A DNA stretch of 64,000 nucleotides from Pyxidicoccus trucidator (GTDB taxonomy: Bacteria; Myxococcota; Myxococcia; Myxococcales; Myxococcaceae): positions 124,001 to 188,000 of the forward strand of contig NZ_JAAIXZ010000014.1 of NCBI RefSeq assembly GCF_010894435.1, given 5' to 3'. How positions within the stretch are numbered: the stretch's first letter is position 1; every line of letters begins with the position of its first letter. The notes under the pieces are model-generated. The model had not been told where the DNA came from, made no database searches, and saw nothing but the letters and a program-made list of their open reading frames with translations. A program made the position numbers and the translations under genes. Shown here piece after piece: positions 8,408 to 17,673 of the stretch.

Positions 8408-9702
8408 AGGGCGCCGTCATCCGCCTGCTGCTGCTGATGGGGCTGCTGGCGGTCATCAGCCGGGCCCAGGTGCTGCGCGCGGACGCGGGCACGCCGGTGA
8501 CGCTGGCGGCCGGGGCGCTGCTGTTGTGCGGCCTGTTCGCGGGCAAGGTGGCCAAGGGGCTGGGGCTGCCGCGGCTCACGGGCTACCTGCTGGTGGGCGT
8601 GGCGGTGGGCCCCTACGCGCTGGGCTTCATCCCCAACGCGGGCGTGAAGGGGCTGGAGCTGGTGAAGGGGCTGGCGGTGAGCCTCATCGCGCTGGTGGCG
8701 GGCACGGAGCTGCGGCTGGGGCTCATCCGCCGGGTGGGCGCGCGGGTGGCGATCTTGTGCGCGGGCGTGTGCGGGCTGACCTTCCTGGCGTGCTTCGGGG
8801 CGACGTTCGCCGTCAAGCCGCTGCTGCCCTTCATGGCGTCCATGACGGTGCCGCAGGCGCTGGCGGTCAGCGCGCTGGTGTCCACGGTGGTGGTGTCCTT
8901 CTCGCCCACCGTCACCATCGCCATCGTCCAGGAGACGAGCGCGCGCGGCACCTTCACCGAGTTCCTCATGGCGCTGGTCATCATCGGCGACCTGTTCGTC
9001 ATGGTGGCCTTCGCGCTGGCGGCGGGCGTGACGAAGGCCAGCTTCGGCGGCGGGCTGGACGTCACCGGGCTGCTGGGCTCGGTGGGGTGGGAGCTGTTCG
9101 GCTCGGTGGCCGTGGGCTGCGTGCTGGCGATGGTGGTGCTCGTCTACATGCGCGGGGTGAAGCGGGAGCTGCCGCTGTTCCTGGTGGGCCTGTCCTTCGC
9201 GGCGGCCGAGGGCGGCGCGCGGCTGCACCTGTCCCCGCTGCTGGTGTCGCTGGCGGCCGGGGCGCTCATCGCCAACCTGGACGAGAAGGCGGGGGAGCGC
9301 ATCCACCATGCGATTCAGCAGGCGGGCCTGCCGGTGTTCGCGCTGTTCTTCGCGGCGGCCGGGGCAGGGCTGAAGCTGGACGCGCTGGTGACGGTGGGGC
9401 CGGTGGCCATGCTGCTGGTGGCGCTGCGGGGCGTGGCCATCTGGTTCTCGTGCAAGCGCCTGGCGCCCGCGGACGACCCGCGCCTGAAGGAATACCTGTG
9501 GATGGGGCTCATCTCCCAGGCGGGCGTCACCTTCGGGCTGGCGGCGCTGGTGTCCCGGACGTTCCCCACCTTCGGGCCGCAGGTGGAGGTGCTGATTGTC
9601 GCCATGATTACCGCGCACGAGCTGGTGGGCCCGGTGCTCACGCGGCGGGCGCTGGCCGCCAGCGGGGAAGTCCGCGCGGACGAGGCGGCTGGAACGGCGT
9701 AG
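8404..9702 (+). CDS. CPA2-type cation/proton antiporter (second of pair)
   Basis: A 432-aa integral membrane protein homologous in layout to its upstream partner: a signal-like first helix, then GLPRLTGYLLVGVAVGPYAL (typical KefB/NhaS3-like second helix) and a later LMALVIIGDLFVMVAFAL with the ion-site Asp. LISQAGVTFGLAAL near the C-terminus is conserved in Kef-type exchangers. Start codon overlaps the preceding stop. It has no regulatory RCK domain, so regulation may fall to the small PII-like protein upstream (inference). Confidence 0.87.
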   Translation: MKGAVIRLLLLMGLLAVISRAQVLRADAGTPVTLAAGALLLCGLFAGKVAKGLGLPRLTGYLLVGVAVGPYALGFIPNAGVKGLELVKGLAVSLIALVAGTELRLGLIRRVGARVAILCAGVCGLTFLACFGATFAVKPLLPFMASMTVPQALAVSALVSTVVVSFSPTVTIAIVQETSARGTFTEFLMALVIIGDLFVMVAFALAAGVTKASFGGGLDVTGLLGSVGWELFGSVAVGCVLAMVVLVYMRGVKRELPLFLVGLSFAAAEGGARLHLSPLLVSLAAGALIANLDEKAGERIHHAIQQAGLPVFALFFAAAGAGLKLDALVTVGPVAMLLVALRGVAIWFSCKRLAPADDPRLKEYLWMGLISQAGVTFGLAALVSRTFPTFGPQVEVLIVAMITAHELVGPVLTRRALAASGEVRADEAAGTA

Positions 9703-9755
9703 GCTGGTCCGCAGCTCACCGGGCACTCACGGGACGAGACAGGAGACACGGAGAC

Positions 9756-10367
9756 ATGGCCGCACCCATCCTCGAGGTGGACATGGAGCACCCGTCGCCG
9801 CGCCACGTGCAGCGCGCGGTGGAGGTGCTCGAGCGCGGCGGGCTGCTGGCCTACCCCACGGACACGTACTACGGCCTGGGGTGCGACCTCAGCTCCAAGA
9901 AGGGCATCGAGCGGCTGTACCAGCTCAAGGGCCGCGACAAGAAGAAGCCGCTGTCCTTCCTGTGCCCCGACTTGTCGGACGTGGCGAAGTACGCGCACGT
10001 GAGCAACTTCGCGTACCGGACCATGAAGGGGCTCACTCCCGGTGCGTTCACCTTCATCATGGAGGCGACGCGGCTGGTGCCTGATTTGATGATGTCCAAG
10101 CAGAAGCAGGTGGGCATCCGGGTGCCGGACGCTCCGTTGGTGCGCGAGCTGGCCCGGGCGCTGGGCCGCCCTCTGGTGACGACCTCGGCGACCAATACGG
10201 AGGGTGTGCCGCTCACCGACGCGAAGGACATCAAGACCGAGCTCGGACACGGGCTGGAGCTCATCCTTGACGGGGGCGTGACACTCAACGAACCCTCCAC
10301 GGTGATTTCACTCATTGGCGATACGCTTGAAATCCTGAGGCAAGGCAAGGGTAGGCTAGGGGATTGA
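9756..10367 (+). CDS. yciO: YciO/Sua5/YrdC-family protein
   Basis: A 203-aa single-domain protein with the YrdC fold. GGLLAYPTDTYYGLGCD is the nucleotide-binding start of the family, and YQLKGRDKKKPLSFLC and GAFTFIMEAT follow. The sequence LSFLCPDLSDVAKYA and RTMKGLTPG fits the YciO branch better than the threonylcarbamoyl-AMP synthase TsaC branch, although a role in t6A tRNA modification cannot be excluded. ATG at 9756 is preceded by AGGAG at -15 and GGAG nearby. Alone downstream of the antiporters; no clear operon partner. Confidence 0.88.
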   Translation: MAAPILEVDMEHPSPRHVQRAVEVLERGGLLAYPTDTYYGLGCDLSSKKGIERLYQLKGRDKKKPLSFLCPDLSDVAKYAHVSNFAYRTMKGLTPGAFTFIMEATRLVPDLMMSKQKQVGIRVPDAPLVRELARALGRPLVTTSATNTEGVPLTDAKDIKTELGHGLELILDGGVTLNEPSTVISLIGDTLEILRQGKGRLGD

Positions 10368-10389
10368 ACTTGAAGGAAGGGGGGAAGCC

Positions 10390-11370
10390 TTGGCACAGGG
10401 GGGAACAGCGCCAGGACCCGTGGATGCACCTGAGCAGGTGCCCGGTCTGCTGAGATTGTTACTGTTGCTACTGTTCCGGCCAGTGGATCTCCACTACCGG
10501 CTGAGGACCGCGGGCATCCGCGCGCCGGGAGGCCGCATCGGCCAGCTCTGGCGTGAGCAGGCCGAGGGAGGCCGGGCCGCGGGCCTCTACGTGAAGCGCC
10601 TGTTGCTGCTGCTGGTGGTGGGCTCGCCGCTGATGACGGGGCTGGTGGGCCTGCTGCTTCAGCGCGCGGGGATTCCGCTGCACGGCGGGTGGTGGATGTC
10701 GGCGCTGTGCTGCTCGGCGGCGGGGCTGATGCTGGCCCTGGTGTCGGGGCTGGCGGCGGGCGTGCTGCTGGGGACGCTGGCGAGCCTGTCCATGCTGGTG
10801 GGGCTGCACGCCACGGCCGGGGGCGCCTTCGGGCCGCTCCTGGGAGGCGCGGCCGGCGTGGTGGTGGGGGTGTGCCTGGGCGTGGTGGCGGGGCTGGCGT
10901 CGGGGAGCATCGCCAGCATCACCGGAGGGCGCGGCCCATCCGTGGTGCGGGTGCAGGTGGCGGCCATCGTCACGAGCGTGGTGCCGATGCTGGTGTGGAG
11001 CGGCACGGCGAACATGTCCTTCGCGGGGGCGGTGGCGGCCAGCTCGCTGGTGGCCTTCCTGCTGAGCGCCTTCCGGCTGCCGCTGTACGCGGTGGAGGTG
11101 CTGGCCTCGGCGGTGGCGTACGCGGTGGAGAAGTGGACTGGCAAGCCCACGCTGACCTGGGTGCCGGTGCGCCACCACAACCTCAGCTACCTGCCGCACC
11201 CCTTCCTGGGACGGCACCTGGCGCTGGCGGTGCGCTCGCGGCCGGCGGAGGTGCTGGCGGTGGCGGATGCGTGCCTGCGCTCGCCGGGGAACATCCTGGT
11301 GGGGTGGCCATGGGTGGTGCAGGCGCTGGAGGCGGCCTCGGCGGACGGAGGCGCGGCGCCGCGGAGCTGA
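10390..11370 (+). CDS. Hypothetical polytopic membrane protein
   Basis: A 326-aa protein starting at TTG behind GGAAGGGGGG. Residues about 65-240 contain roughly six hydrophobic helices rich in Gly, Ala and Leu. A glycine-rich stretch (LLGGAAGVVVGVCLGVVAGL) suggests close helix packing. The last 90 residues are soluble (PTLTWVPVRHHNLSYLPHPFLGRHL...), perhaps a cytoplasmic domain. I do not recognise the family. It lies 15 bp before the XerC/XerD gene, so the two may be co-transcribed. Confidence 0.7.
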   Translation: MAQGGTAPGPVDAPEQVPGLLRLLLLLLFRPVDLHYRLRTAGIRAPGGRIGQLWREQAEGGRAAGLYVKRLLLLLVVGSPLMTGLVGLLLQRAGIPLHGGWWMSALCCSAAGLMLALVSGLAAGVLLGTLASLSMLVGLHATAGGAFGPLLGGAAGVVVGVCLGVVAGLASGSIASITGGRGPSVVRVQVAAIVTSVVPMLVWSGTANMSFAGAVAASSLVAFLLSAFRLPLYAVEVLASAVAYAVEKWTGKPTLTWVPVRHHNLSYLPHPFLGRHLALAVRSRPAEVLAVADACLRSPGNILVGWPWVVQALEAASADGGAAPRS

Positions 11371-11385
11371 GGTACGGTGGCGGCC

Positions 11386-12315
11386 ATGGAAGGGTTGCTC
11401 GACGCGTTCATCGCCTTCATCCGCGCGGAGCGCGGGCTGTCCGGCAAGACGGTGGACGCGTACGCCGCGGACCTCACCGTGTACTTCGAGGACCTGCGGG
11501 CGCGCGGCCTCGACGACGTGACACGGGCAAAGCAGGAGGACGTGTCCGCGCACCTGGTGGCGCTCGGGAAGCGAGGCGTGGGCAAGCGCAGCCAGGCGCG
11601 CCACCTCGCGGCCCTGCGCGGCTTCCACCGCTTCCTCGTCGCCGAGCGGATGGCGGACAAGGACCCGACGGAGGACCTGGACACGCCGCGCTCAGCGAAG
11701 AAGCTGCCCTCGTTCCTCACGCTGGAGGAGGTGGAGCAGCTGCTGGGCAGTCCGGACGAGCGCACGTCCACGGGCCTGCGCGACAAGGCGATGCTGGAGG
11801 TGCTGTACGCCACGGGCCTGCGCGTGAGCGAGCTGTGCGGGCTGGGGCTCAATGACATCCAGCTCACCGCGGGCTACCTCGTGGCCAAGGGCAAGGGCGC
11901 CAAGGAGCGCCTCGTCCCGCTGGGGAGCGTGGCGATAGAGAAGGTGCAGGCGTACCTGGGGCTGTCGCGGCCGGCGCTGCTGGGGAAGCGCCAGTCGAAG
12001 GCGCTGTTCGTGACGCCTCGGGGCGGAGGCTTCACGCGGCAGGGCTTCTGGAAGCTCATCAAGCGCTATGCGCTGAAGGCGGGCATCCTGAAGCCCATTT
12101 CACCGCACAAGCTGCGGCACTCGTTCGCCACGCACCTGGTGGAGCGCGGCGCGGATCTGCGCGCCGTGCAGCAGATGCTCGGCCACGCGGATCTAGCCAC
12201 CACGCAAATCTACACCCACGTGAACAGCGCGCGCCTGAGGTCGGTCTACGACGAGTTCCACCCGCGCAGCGACGTGTTCGTCCCCAAGCCGAAGAAGCGC
12301 AAGACGGGGACGTAG
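11386..12315 (+). CDS. xerD: Tyrosine site-specific recombinase XerC/XerD type
   Basis: A 309-aa recombinase. Residues 1-85 are the SAM-like core-binding domain; the catalytic domain carries R146 (ATGLRVSEL), K170 (AKGKGAKERL), H241 and R244 (SPHKLRHSFATHL), H267 (LGHADL) and nucleophile Y276 (TQIYTHV). These positions match E. coli XerD within three residues, and the length is normal for a chromosome-dimer resolution enzyme rather than a phage integrase. Nothing around it suggests a mobile element. Assignment to XerD rather than XerC is tentative. Confidence 0.92.
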   Translation: MEGLLDAFIAFIRAERGLSGKTVDAYAADLTVYFEDLRARGLDDVTRAKQEDVSAHLVALGKRGVGKRSQARHLAALRGFHRFLVAERMADKDPTEDLDTPRSAKKLPSFLTLEEVEQLLGSPDERTSTGLRDKAMLEVLYATGLRVSELCGLGLNDIQLTAGYLVAKGKGAKERLVPLGSVAIEKVQAYLGLSRPALLGKRQSKALFVTPRGGGFTRQGFWKLIKRYALKAGILKPISPHKLRHSFATHLVERGADLRAVQQMLGHADLATTQIYTHVNSARLRSVYDEFHPRSDVFVPKPKKRKTGT

Positions 12316-12324
12316 GGAAGGGCG

Positions 12325-12348
12325 AGCGCGTCATTCCAGGGACGCGCT
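12325..12348 (+). terminator. Hairpin after recombinase gene
   Basis: AGCGCGTC / GACGCGCT form a perfect 8-bp stem with an 8-nt loop, ten bases after the stop codon. There is only TTG after it rather than a U-tract, so it may be a weak or Rho-assisted terminator. Confidence 0.45.
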
Positions 12349-12548
12349 TGGACGCCCTGGCCGGGCCGCGCGGTGCGCCAGTGTTACCGCGAAAGTTACT
12401 GTCAGTGAAGTCCTGTAACCTATGGTGCTACAGCGGCTGCGTGTCGCGCCGTGTTTCCGCGCGGTTCGGTGCGGCCACTGATTTGCAGCATTTTCGCGCC
12501 TTCACCGCCTCACGCTCAGCAGATGTCCACACCCCCGGAGCTCACTGA
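12349..12548 (+). promoter_or_regulatory. Intergenic leader of the haem/vWD-like gene
   Basis: This 200-bp stretch holds no gene I can support. It is less GC-rich in the middle (GTTACCGCGAAAGTTACTGTCAGTGAAG region), where GTTAC at about 12393 and GTAAC at about 12415 form an imperfect inverted arrangement. A promoter for the large secreted protein should lie here, but no consensus -35/-10 pair stands out. Confidence 0.3.
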
Positions 12549-15500
12549 ATGAGACTCAAGAGACTCATCCCGTCTTCATTACAACCCAGTTGTCGATCAG
12601 GACTGGGCGCGCTGCTCGTCGCGTCCTCGCTGTTCGCGGTGACGGCGGAAGCCGCTGCCCTCAAGGTCGTGACCATGGGGCTCGGCTCGGGCACGGTCAC
12701 CTCGTCCGTGGCGGGCATCAACTGCAGTGAAACCAGTAGTCCCAGTCCCGACTGTGAAGAGTCCTATGGCTCCATCTCCGTGACGCTCACCGCCACGCCC
12801 GCCGCGGGGTCCACCTTCGGAGGGTGGGACACCGACGTCGATGGGGACACCGCGTCCACCTCGGACTGCACGGGCATGGCGCTGACCTGCGTCCTGAACA
12901 TGGCCACGGCGAAGTCCGTGAGACCGGTCTTCAATCTCTCGACCCCCATCCCGGCCCTCACGGCCGCGGACCCGACCGCCATCACGCCCACCGAAATCCA
13001 GACGTACCTGACGGCCAACCCCAGCGTCGACACCGTGGCCGAGTTCATCGCCGCGCTGCCGGCCCCGTTCAAGTACAGCCCCATCATGATGTCGCGCTCG
13101 GAGAGCCTGCAGACGGGCACCGCCGAGTTCCCGCGCATCCTGCTGTCGAGCATCAACGCGAAGTCCGTCTTCTCCATCGGGCCGGTCCTGCACTCCGCGT
13201 ACCCGGGCTCGCATCCGGACGTCATCGAGTACATGCAGTGGGATGCACCCACGAAGAACTTCCGCTTCCACGAAATCATCCTGAAGCCCATCCCGCCGAT
13301 GGGCGTCATCCCGGCGCGCACTCGCATGGTTGCGGTCGACGACCTGAAGTGCTCGAACTGCCACTCGACGCGGAACGTGGTCAACCAGTCGACCCTCCCG
13401 GGCACGGACGGCATGCCCGTGGGTATCATCAAGACGAAGAACAAGCCCAACTGGGACCCGTATGACAGCTGGGGCGGGATGGTTCCGTTCAACCGGGACC
13501 GGCTGTACAACGGCTCGCTGGACACGGCCGCGTACCGCAAGCTCTACAACCCCTGGACGTGGCGCAACAGCCACCCCATCCGCTCCCTGATCGAGCAATT
13601 GCGCCTGCAGCCCCCGAGTGCGCCCGTCGGCGACAAGATCACCCGCTTCCGCGGCGGTCCGGGCGACGGCACGCCCCGGCTTCCCTTCGACACGGTGTTT
13701 CCGGTGACGACCGAGCCCGTCCCCTCGACCGCCGGCTCGACGACGAGCTCGTACACGTTCAACAACGCCATCGCGGGCGCGCCCACCAGCGTCCCCACGG
13801 GTGGGGCCTACGTCATGCTGCACCACCACTCGCCCCTCACCTTTGACGAAGGGCGCGGCATCCAGTTGTTCGACCTCCTCGGAGGCCTCGATGGCACCCT
13901 CAACCAGCAACGCGTCGCGGATGAAATCGCGAGCCACCGCTGGGCGACCGGCAACGTGTTCATCGACCCCCGGCCGGTGGCCCTGGCCATCACGAAGGGC
14001 TGCCTCACCATCGGCGCGGGGGCGGTCACCAGCCCCTTCGGGGCCCTGACGTTCAATCAGGCCTTCTTCACGGCGCGCCACGGCGGCAACAACATCAACG
14101 CCGTCCGCACCGACACCGACACACGCACGAAGAGCGTGCCGCGCAGGAAGGTGGACATCGAGAAGTTCAACCTCGACCGGACCGGCGACCTGTACCTGGA
14201 CTTCTTGAGCTCGCCGGTGAACGGCCTCGTCCAGCAGTACGGTGCCACGACCAGCTCGTTGACGGATACCTCTTTCCCCCGGCTGCGGCGCGAGGCGTTC
14301 CGCCGGCCCATCGACGCGGGCAGCGCCGACGCGACGTCCATGGGCGGCAAGCTGGTCGACCGTGAAATCTACAGCCAGAACACGACGCCGATGGCCCTGT
14401 ACCGCTATCTCCTCGAGCCGCTCGGCATCTCCGTGGACAAGTGGTCCATGGGCGTGCGCGGCCGGTCGCGCACCTATGCCTTCGCCGACGTGTTCTCCGC
14501 GTACACGAGCACCCTCCAGGCTGCGCTCCAGGCCAACCTGACCTCCGACCCCATCCCCGGCCTCTCGTCGCCCTTCGCCTGCAGCGCCCTGATTCCGTTC
14601 GTGAACGCCACGCTGGCGTCGCTGCCCCCGGCGAACGCCGTGCCGACGTACACGGACGTGCAGCGCATCTTCAACAAGAGCTGCATCGAGTGCCACGGTG
14701 GGCTCAACTACCCGCCGTACTCGAACTACGGGACGGGCCTGAACCTCGCCGAGGACCAGTCCGGTCCCTTCGTGAATCCGCTCACGGCGTCGCACGGCGC
14801 TGCCCTGGCCCGGGCCGCCAGCCTGGCGGGACCGCTGTACTCCCGCATCACCACCGTGTCGGAAGGTTGCCCGGGCGGCATGATGCCGTGTGGCGGGCCC
14901 CCGCTGAGCCAGGCGGACATCGACACGATTCGCCGCTGGATCGTGGGTGGCAATCCCTCCACGTGGGGTGACCCGCACCTCACGACCATCGACGGCGTGC
15001 GCTACGACTTCCAGAGCGCTGGAGAGTTCGTGCTGCTCCGCGATCCGACCATGGAGATCCAGGCGCGGCACATGCCCGTCCAGACGGAAGGGCCCGTGGG
15101 GCCGGACGCGCACACCGGGCTGACCTCGTGCGTGAGCATCATGACGGCGGTGGCGGTGCGCGTCGGTCCGAACCGAATCACCTACCACCTGAATCCCCAG
15201 TGGCGAGAGGGTCTGGAGCTGCGCGTCAATGGCAATCCCGTGCAGCTCGGCACGGAGCTCCTGCTGGCCGGCGGTGGGCGCATCGTCCGGACGCCCTCCC
15301 AGGGTGGTATCCAGATCGAGGGACCCGGTGGGACGCGCATCATCATCACCGTCGATTGGTGGGCGCACTATTCGGTCTATTACATGAACGTCAGCGTGCA
15401 GCAGGCGCGCGCCACCGAGGGCATCCTCGGTCCCATCGCCGTGGGGAACTGGCTGCCGACGCTGTCGGATGGGACGCAGCTGGGGCCTCGCCCCACGGAC

Positions 15501-16136
15501 CCGTACCAGCGCTACATCCAGCTGTACGAGAAGTTCGAGGACTCCTGGCGGGTGACGAACGCCACGTCGCTGTTCGACTACCTGCCCGGGTACTCCACCG
15601 CGTCGTACACGGTCAAGGAATGGCCGGAGTACAAGGCGGACGAGTGCAAGGTCAACAAGGCGCCCCCCGGGGTTCCGGTCGTGCAGGCGCTGCCGTCGAT
15701 TCCGATGGAGCAGGCCTTCGAGATCTGCCGGTCCGTCGTGAACGCAGACCGGCGCATGCAGTGCGCGCAGGACGTGGCGGGGACGGGCGACCCGATCTTC
15801 GCGCACACGTTCGTGGAGTCCGAGAAGATCGAAGCCAACAACGCGCCCGGCATTCTGGGGCTGATTTTCCCGAGGGACATGGCCATCGCCTCCGCGACGA
15901 TGACCTTCCAGTGGGAGGGCACCTTCGACAAGGACCAGGACACCGTCCTCTACCGGCACTGCGTCTGGAGCGTGGACACCCACTTCACCTTCCAGTCGTG
16001 CGACAAGCCGACGCGCGAGCTCGCCCGGACGGTGTCGCTGGAGCCCGGCAAGGACTTCCTCTGGAAGGTCCTCGCCGAGGACGGGAAGGGTGCCAGCACC
16101 GAGAGCGTGACGTGGCGTGTGACGGCGAAGCAGTAG
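12549..16136 (+). CDS. Large secreted protein with two CXXCH haem sites and a vWD-like domain
   Basis: A 1195-aa protein with a Sec-type signal peptide (about residues 1-36). Residues 37-130 resemble an InlB-type B-repeat with conserved Cys and GGWDTDVDGD. A first c-haem site is CSNCH (C268, C271, H272) and a second is CIECH (C712, C715, H716). At residue 806 begins WGDPHLTTIDGVRYDFQSAG, the classic GDPH start of a von Willebrand factor D domain, running to about 960. The end (about 1110-1195) looks like an Ig/FN3-like beta domain. Start is the ATG before the signal peptide. The combination of redox-type haem sites with an adhesion-type vWD domain is uncommon; function unknown. Confidence 0.85.
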   Translation: MRLKRLIPSSLQPSCRSGLGALLVASSLFAVTAEAAALKVVTMGLGSGTVTSSVAGINCSETSSPSPDCEESYGSISVTLTATPAAGSTFGGWDTDVDGDTASTSDCTGMALTCVLNMATAKSVRPVFNLSTPIPALTAADPTAITPTEIQTYLTANPSVDTVAEFIAALPAPFKYSPIMMSRSESLQTGTAEFPRILLSSINAKSVFSIGPVLHSAYPGSHPDVIEYMQWDAPTKNFRFHEIILKPIPPMGVIPARTRMVAVDDLKCSNCHSTRNVVNQSTLPGTDGMPVGIIKTKNKPNWDPYDSWGGMVPFNRDRLYNGSLDTAAYRKLYNPWTWRNSHPIRSLIEQLRLQPPSAPVGDKITRFRGGPGDGTPRLPFDTVFPVTTEPVPSTAGSTTSSYTFNNAIAGAPTSVPTGGAYVMLHHHSPLTFDEGRGIQLFDLLGGLDGTLNQQRVADEIASHRWATGNVFIDPRPVALAITKGCLTIGAGAVTSPFGALTFNQAFFTARHGGNNINAVRTDTDTRTKSVPRRKVDIEKFNLDRTGDLYLDFLSSPVNGLVQQYGATTSSLTDTSFPRLRREAFRRPIDAGSADATSMGGKLVDREIYSQNTTPMALYRYLLEPLGISVDKWSMGVRGRSRTYAFADVFSAYTSTLQAALQANLTSDPIPGLSSPFACSALIPFVNATLASLPPANAVPTYTDVQRIFNKSCIECHGGLNYPPYSNYGTGLNLAEDQSGPFVNPLTASHGAALARAASLAGPLYSRITTVSEGCPGGMMPCGGPPLSQADIDTIRRWIVGGNPSTWGDPHLTTIDGVRYDFQSAGEFVLLRDPTMEIQARHMPVQTEGPVGPDAHTGLTSCVSIMTAVAVRVGPNRITYHLNPQWREGLELRVNGNPVQLGTELLLAGGGRIVRTPSQGGIQIEGPGGTRIIITVDWWAHYSVYYMNVSVQQARATEGILGPIAVGNWLPTLSDGTQLGPRPTDPYQRYIQLYEKFEDSWRVTNATSLFDYLPGYSTASYTVKEWPEYKADECKVNKAPPGVPVVQALPSIPMEQAFEICRSVVNADRRMQCAQDVAGTGDPIFAHTFVESEKIEANNAPGILGLIFPRDMAIASATMTFQWEGTFDKDQDTVLYRHCVWSVDTHFTFQSCDKPTRELARTVSLEPGKDFLWKVLAEDGKGASTESVTWRVTAKQ

Positions 16137-16162
16137 CCGCCATCGCTGTCGCCTGAATGAGG

Positions 16163-16196
16163 AAGGGCCACCTCCGCGCACGCGGGGGTGGCCCTT
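16163..16196. terminator. Strong bidirectional terminator
   Basis: AAGGGCCACC (16163-16172) and GGTGGCCCTT (16187-16196) form a perfect 10-bp stem, with the loop able to pair further through CCGC/GCGG. The stem is flanked by A and T residues on its outer sides (GAGGAAGG... and ...CCCTTTCCGTTT). It sits exactly between two convergent genes. Confidence 0.8.
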
Positions 16197-16220
16197 TCCG
16201 TTTCACCCGTCAGGCGGGGC

Positions 16221-17405
16221 TCAGGTCCCCACGCCCACCGTCGGAATCCCGAAGGGGTCCGTGCTCGCGCGGCGGGGTGAGGCGGCCCGCTCGCTGCCGG
16301 GCAGGGGGGCCACGTGGATGAGCCCGGACGCCATCAGCCGGTGCACCGAGCGCGACGCGGCCAGCTCGCCCATGGCCGCCGTGCGCAGCGCCTGCCGGAT
16401 GCTCCGGCTGCCCCGCAGCTTCGAGTACAGGTACAGGTCATCCGCCGTCAGGTCCGGCGGGGTGGGGCGGGGAATCGGCTCGAAGACGAGTCGCCCGTCC
16501 AGCGCGAACAGCTCGTCGCTGAGCGCCAGCGTCAGCCGCACCTCCGCCTCGCGGTACAGCGCGTGGGCCTCCGGCACCGGGCCGCGCTCCAGCACCTGCG
16601 CCGCCAGGGCCACCGCGTGGTCGTACTTCCCCGTCTCCAGGAAGCGCTTCACCAGGTTCAGCAGCTCCGCCAATTCCGCGGCCTCGCCCAGCCGGGGGCC
16701 CTTGGGCCGCTGCGGCGCCAGCGCCCCGCGCCGGTAAAGGTGCAGCACCCAGCGCGCGGCGAACAGCGGCCCCTCCTTCGCGTTCGCCAGCATCTCCGCC
16801 AGCGTGGCCCCGCTCGACGCGAGGTCCAGCTGCACGTCCTCCTCCTCGGAGAACGTCTCCACCGCGAACTCGCGGAACACGCGGAACGTCACGTCCTGCC
16901 GGGGGAAGATGTCCCGGAACACCGCCCACTCGCGCAGCCGTGACACCGCGTCCCGGTGCAGCGTGGACAGGGGCAGCTTCAGTCCCACCGCCCGCCCGAA
17001 GGACGGCAGCCCGGGGGTGAACTCCACCTCGCCCGACTCCCAGGCGTAGCAGTCGAAGAGGGCCTCGCGGGCCTTGTGCTCCAGGGCCTCGATGAGCCGG
17101 GGCAGCTCCACGAAGCAGCGCTGCACCAGGAAGGTGCCGTAGGGGATGCCCGCGCCCTCTGCCGCCTCGAAGGCCGCCGCGGCCCGGGGCGCGTCGAGGA
17201 TGCGCAGATTCACCAGCACCTGCGCCAGGTGCTCGCGCGGGTCATTCGAGCTCTCGCCCACCAGGCAGCCGTCCTTCACCTGGAAGCACCGCCGCACCGC
17301 CCCTCGCTCCACCCGCAGCGTGCCCTCCACTCCGGGCGCGGTGAAGAGCGGCGGCATCACCATCTGCAGGCGATAGCTGGCGAGACTTCCGTTGAATGAC
17401 TCCAT
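16221..17405 (-). CDS. DUF4388-like (PATAN-type) protein
   Basis: A 394-aa soluble protein beginning MESFNGSLASYRLQMVMPPL, the typical opening of DUF4388 domains, common in Myxococcales and often attached to response regulators or gliding/development proteins. The N-terminal half (1-150) is the DUF4388 domain including ESGEVEFTPG; residues about 235-290 look like a TPR-like helical stretch (AELLNLVKRFLETGKYDHAVALAAQVL). No output domain is evident. Function is unknown; a scaffolding or signalling role is inferred from the family. Confidence 0.8.
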   Translation of the reverse strand: MESFNGSLASYRLQMVMPPLFTAPGVEGTLRVERGAVRRCFQVKDGCLVGESSNDPREHLAQVLVNLRILDAPRAAAAFEAAEGAGIPYGTFLVQRCFVELPRLIEALEHKAREALFDCYAWESGEVEFTPGLPSFGRAVGLKLPLSTLHRDAVSRLREWAVFRDIFPRQDVTFRVFREFAVETFSEEEDVQLDLASSGATLAEMLANAKEGPLFAARWVLHLYRRGALAPQRPKGPRLGEAAELAELLNLVKRFLETGKYDHAVALAAQVLERGPVPEAHALYREAEVRLTLALSDELFALDGRLVFEPIPRPTPPDLTADDLYLYSKLRGSRSIRQALRTAAMGELAASRSVHRLMASGLIHVAPLPGSERAASPRRASTDPFGIPTVGVGT

Positions 17406-17673
17406 TGAGGTGCGTCCTCCCGAGGTGCTTCACGAGGTGGGCTGCGCGTGCTCGCAGGTGGTGCCGCCAGGGTAGCGTCTTACCCGCCCCCTGTTCAACC
17501 GCAAGTGCCCGGATTTCCTTGGGATTTCCTGGCTCGTCGCAAATTTTCAGGGAGAGAGGGTGCGGGTTTCCACCAGTCGACGGAAGCGCCGCAGCCTCAA
17601 CGGAAGGTTGCAGGGGCGCGGCGGGTGTGCGAACCAGCCGCGTCCACCACCCGTCACTCGAGTCGGAACCGAC
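17406..17673. promoter_or_regulatory. Intergenic region between DUF4388-like gene and trpS
   Basis: Divergent 268-bp region that should contain both promoters. It has no T-box-like structure or leader peptide that I can identify before trpS. An AT-rich island (GCAAATTTTCAGG near 17540) is the likeliest promoter area, but no consensus pair is clear. A frame open from 17560 into trpS is not supported as an N-terminal extension. Confidence 0.3.

Noticed and set aside
11386..12315. Phage or integron integrase
   Set aside because: Length, residue spacing and the neighbourhood fit a housekeeping XerC/XerD protein; no attachment site or mobile genes surround it.
12597..16181. 1194-codon minus-strand open frame opposite the haem/vWD-like gene
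   Set aside because: It mirrors the plus-strand gene almost exactly and encodes mostly Arg, Gly and His; the plus strand has signal peptide, CXXCH and GDPH motifs.
17406..17673. T-box riboswitch before trpS
   Set aside because: I could not find a specifier loop or the conserved T-box sequence, and T-boxes are rare in this group.
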